DNA of 64,000 nucleotides from Plantago major (lineage: Eukaryota; Streptophyta; Magnoliopsida; Lamiales; Plantaginaceae). The stretch is taken from assembly GCA_026545765.1 (NCBI GenBank), contig CM048839.1, forward strand, positions 58,897,677 through 58,961,676, written 5' to 3'. The notes under the pieces are model-generated. The model worked only from the letters and a program-made list of their open reading frames with translations. It ran no database searches and had not been told where the DNA came from. The translations under genes and the position numbers were made by a program. How positions within the stretch are numbered: position 1 is the stretch's first letter; every line of letters begins with the position of its first letter. This document shows, piece by piece, positions 61,058 through 64,000 of this stretch.

Positions 61058-61429
61058 CTATCCATTATCGAATGGGAACGAATCCCTTGCATCCTTCCCG
61101 CCAAGCTCAGCAATTTGCGAGCAATACTTAGCTCCTCTCCTCCTGTTTTCCATGATTCCCTGCAAACTAAAATTAGATAAATCAAAAACTAAAATAAAAC
61201 TAAGGGAATTAGGGGGAAAGTAAAAATGACAAAGGGGGTCGAAACTCCTTGGCCAGTCTGGTGTGTGAGCTGGGGCTGGTATGTATAGATCACTGGAAGG
61301 TGGGGGAACGGAAAGTGAATCCAATGATGTCATCTGGATGGTATCAGGCATCTGCTCCATTCCCAAATAGTCGAAAACAACTGGTTCAGTCTCCTCGCCG
61401 GTCACATTGGTGGACGTCTCCTCCTCCAT
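61058..61429 (-). CDS. Element D small ORF, 123 residues, unrecognised
   Basis: The minus-strand frame begins MEEETSTNVTGEE, is acidic at the N-terminus, has a Pro/Ser-rich centre with a short hydrophobic stretch, and ends KDARDSFPFDNG. I recognise no family. It lies inside a pol-less LTR element, so it may be a remnant or chance frame rather than a functional gene. Confidence 0.25.
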   Translation of the reverse strand: MEEETSTNVTGEETEPVVFDYLGMEQMPDTIQMTSLDSLSVPPPSSDLYIPAPAHTPDWPRSFDPLCHFYFPPNSLSFILVFDLSNFSLQGIMENRRRGAKYCSQIAELGGKDARDSFPFDNG

Positions 61430-61730
61430 AAATAACTGGCAATCTAAACCCTCACAAACTCCTTCAACTGAAACGGGGATTTCTTCTTCAGTTAGAGTGG
61501 TAGTGGTTGTAGTGGTCTCATCTTCTGCCAGCTCATCAGCATCTTCTTGGTCATAATAGCTAGCATCTGGGTAGCTAGTCGGCCGATTTCAGAAGTGGTG
61601 ACTTCAGTTGCCAGACAGTTGATCGTCCCTCATGTTTCTGAGGAGTCAAAGTCATAATTATTCCTCTTGCGGCTATATCCACCATCTCTTGGCACTCACC
61701 TGTTATACTGTTGTGGAAAATCCACATGAG

Positions 61731-61937
61731 CTATCCCAATGTCAAACCATAGTTCTTATGCCTCTGTTGCAGCTCCTTAAATCTACACCATGATCCATCG
61801 AGTTTTTCTCCAGAAACCTGTCGAAGATGACAAAGCGGGTACCTATCTGCACAATTTGCTGCAACATGACCGTCCATTCCACACACATAGCAATATGAGT
61901 AATCCATACCCTCCTGCACACACACAAAAGAAACCAA
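61731..61937 (-). pseudogene. Element D short frame with CCHC zinc knuckle
   Basis: The minus strand encodes CYVCGMDGHVAANC, a perfect CX2CX4HX4C zinc knuckle, near residues 16-29 of a 68-residue frame. Such knuckles occur in retroelement gag proteins and plant nucleic-acid-binding proteins. In this position, about 130 bp downstream of the primer site, a gag remnant is most likely. Confidence 0.45.
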
Positions 61938-62047
61938 AGTAGTTCCGCCAAAACAATCTATGCTAGAAAAGGAAAAGCAAATAACAAAAAATAACTAATA
62001 TATACAGTCGAAAAATTAAATTTCGTCAATCAAACAGAGGAGTTAAG

Positions 62048-62065
62048 TCCCCGACAACGACACCA
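62048..62065 (-). promoter_or_regulatory. Element D primer binding site (tRNA-Asp type)
   Basis: The minus strand reads TGGTGTCGTTGTCGGGGA six bases after the 5' LTR. This approximates the tRNA-Asp-complementary site used by Athila/Tat elements and confirms the minus orientation. Confidence 0.75.
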
Positions 62066-62071
62066 TAAACT

Positions 62072-63695
62072 TGATGTGTTAAGTCAATGTTTTAAATTTG
62101 TTTACCAAGCCAAGAGTTAATTCCCAACACTATGAAAACTTGTAGTGCAGTGAAGTTAACCCCGAGGTCGGTCTCTAAGGACTTAACTAGGCTGAGTTGC
62201 GTTTACGAATAGTAATGACAATATGGAAAGCAGTAAAAGTTGATCTGCTTCGGCAGCCATATGATAATCTAACAAATATGCAGACTAACTAGAAAACAGA
62301 TTAACTTGTGAAGACGAATATGTGAGAGGGAATTATGGTGTGGTGACAGAAAACAAGCTAGCTAGCAGGAAACATGCAAAAATAATTGATGTCGATTTAC
62401 TCTAGTTCTAGGCAGACACCTTATATCAGATAAGGTACGAAGGACTATGACAATGAGCTAACTTAATTTGTTCTAGAACACATATAACATTAGTGAAGGC
62501 GTCAATTCCACTAAGCTACAATTAACAAGCTAATGTAGTTATTGTGTTTGCAACGAACCAATGGATTAGCAATGTTTAGACGTTTTGGTATGGAAGATCA
62601 GTTGCATAATCCATTGGTGATTTTGGCGGTAAAACTCAATACACATAACTACATACGCATTTAATCAAAACGGCACGGAGTAAATCGCATCTTATATGTT
62701 ATTCAATTGCATAAACCCTAACTAGCATGCATTGAATTCATCAACACCCCATAATTGGGTGTTTTGCTACTCATGATATGCGAAGACATAATCAATATCA
62801 TATACGAACACATAATAGACATAATTGAATACTAAATACCAAGAATCAAGAGTTGATACAATTTTACCCAATCGTGCACAAACCCTAGGTATAATTGAAG
62901 AAACTTGGAATCCAATCGGTAGAAAAGTATCAATATGTCCTCCCAATCAAGAATCAACGTCAAAGTACAAGAGAAATAGGTTCAATTATCTTCAGTAATA
63001 GGTAGGTAATTATCTTGGAAAAGTTCTTGGTGGAGAGCAAAAAGATGTAAAAGTGAATATCAGTACAATGGTGTTTTTGTTCAAACTAATAGCAAATGGG
63101 AAAAGAAACAAATTGGGAAACAGCGCGTCTGAGGAATTACACTGGTGTACGCCAGTTACCCGCCTGGCTAAGCCAGATAGGCTCCTGGCATACGCAGGAG
63201 GTATCTGGCGTACGCCAGGTACCCTGGTAGGCCCGATCGGCACTTTTGAGTATCTAAACGTCAGAATTTGGACATGGTTTCTTGATAAAAGTTGTATCTA
63301 TTGGTCTTATCTACGCGTGGACAGCAAGATCAGGTCAATCGGAGTTCATATGGGAAAGTTATGGCCAAAATACTAGGACTGCTCCAAGTTTGTACTTTCA
63401 CATATCTTCGCTCGAACATCTCTAGAATCTCTATCCGAACTCCGAATCCACTTCCGTTTTGACCGTTGGACTTCGTTTTCAAACGTATTTAAGGCCTTGG
63501 AACTTCCTTGTTTCCATTAATGCATTAATATCTATTGTTTTAGCCTTGTTTCAAAGCGATTTCACCAAACACCTAGAAAATACACAAAACACGAAAACGT
63601 ATCAAAACTCTTTGAAAACTAATAAAAACTACACTTATGGATGACAATAAGACAGTAAAAAAGACTAAATGAGACGGTGTAAAACCGACTCATCA
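62072..63695 (-). repeat. Element D 5' LTR (1,624 bp)
   Basis: On the minus strand it starts TGATGAGTCGG at 63695 and ends AACACATCA at 62072. Fewer palindromic GGCGTACGCC words than the other copy (about 63140-63225). Confidence 0.88.
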
Positions 63696-63700
63696 ATATG
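63696..63700. repeat. Target site duplication of element D, right copy
   Basis: atatg, identical to 57989-57993. Confidence 0.9.
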
Positions 63701-63954
63701 CTACTGTGGACTGTTTAATTGCGTATGATCGTATTTGGATTAGTAATCTTGATGCTTTTCTCCCCCTTTGTGCCCAAGAGTATGATGATGCCTCTAGTTG
63801 ATCATTGCGTACTAAGGAATTCATGCCGATTTTGTTGTTGGATTAAATGAAATTCATTCCTACTATTCTGCGAAAATTGGTTTGGGGAGGTTGCATCTCT
63901 AGTCACCATATTCATTGATTGTGCCTCGATTCTAACAAGTCTCTTGCAGGAACA

Positions 63955-64000
63955 ATGAGGCGATTCACAAGAAGCAAGAAAAGAAGAGGTGAGGGTTTGA
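63955..64000 (+). CDS. Start of element F 3' (envelope-like) gene, cut by window edge
   Basis: A 3' splice site TCTCTTGCAG ends at 63949, and an ATG follows at 63955, giving MRRFTRSKKRRGEG, open to the window end. A basic start right after a splice acceptor at the 3' side of an Athila element fits its envelope-like gene, but too little is present to identify it. Confidence 0.4.
   Translation, partial: MRRFTRSKKRRGEGL

Larger units (their letters stand above)
57994..63695 (-). mobile_element. Element D: minus-strand Ty3/gypsy-type LTR element without pol (LARD-like)
   Basis: Two LTRs in direct orientation (57994-59728 and 62072-63695) flanked by an exact 5-bp duplication. On the minus strand they start TGATGAGTCGG and end AACACATCA. 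Next to the 5' LTR is a tRNA-Asp-type primer site. The 2.3 kb interior lacks protease, integrase and reverse transcriptase, so the element would have depended on a related Athila/Tat helper. The LTRs differ by several percent plus indels of tens of bases, so D looks older than B and C. Confidence 0.85.
22261..64000 (+). mobile_element. F: Athila-like Ty3/gypsy element, split by B and D, runs off right edge
   Basis: Own sequence lies at 22261-26258, 57678-57993 and 63701-64000. A 5' LTR is followed by an Athila-type gag, an aspartic protease domain, and a post-pol type sequence (GTCGAGCTAACGACT near 25835, a known Athila hallmark). No integrase or reverse transcriptase is present between protease and that hallmark, so this looks like a pol-less derivative. 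The last part holds what looks like the leader, splice sites and start of the Athila 3' (envelope-like) gene. Its 3' LTR is outside the window. Broken in several places besides the two large insertions. Confidence 0.7.

Overview
This window is nuclear DNA of a flowering plant, probably a eudicot. It is almost entirely nested retrotransposons. The only trace of an ordinary host gene is one exon of a COR413-type (cold-regulated 413 plasma membrane) gene on the minus strand at 2561-2747. All recognisable elements belong to plant families, and a piece of chloroplast ycf1 is embedded in one of them.

Layout. 1-4364: older flanking DNA with a LINE RNase H relic (about 246-495), the COR413-like exon and AT-rich unassigned sequence. 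4370-20330: element A, a 16 kb Ty1/copia element of the SIRE/Maximus type with TSD ataat. 20331-21076: unassigned DNA with a 20-nt C run. 21077-22260: E, part of an Athila-like LTR on the minus strand, carrying a 589-bp hAT-type MITE. 22261 to beyond the right edge: F, an Athila-like Ty3/gypsy element with LTR, gag and protease but no visible integrase or reverse transcriptase. F is split by element B (26259-57672, SIRE-type, TSD gtctc) and by element D (57994-63695, minus strand, gypsy-like, lacking pol, TSD atatg). Element C (33144-48348, SIRE-type, TSD acact/agact) sits inside the reverse transcriptase of B. The insertion order is E, then F, then B and D (relative order unknown), then C into B. 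By eye the LTR pairs of B and C differ by roughly 3 %, which suggests about one million years at usual plant rates. D looks older. A differs mostly by small length changes.

A, B and C share one architecture: LTR of 1.4-1.7 kb, initiator-Met tRNA primer site, gag with a CCHC knuckle, protease, integrase, reverse transcriptase, RNase H, then a 5-5.5 kb region in the 'envelope-like' position. All three are broken fossils.

The most interesting signals are in the non-pol parts. (1) The 3' accessory gene carries a run of five 76-86 bp phase-0 introns separating short, apparently duplicated exons. (2) A conserved site II plus TATA module lies about 200 bp before its start and shares motif order with the LTR promoter. 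(3) Each LTR holds a tandem array of short hairpins whose stems covary and whose copy number differs between subfamilies. (4) C has nearly the same pol as A and B but a strongly diverged accessory gene. (5) A chloroplast ycf1 fragment lies inside B.
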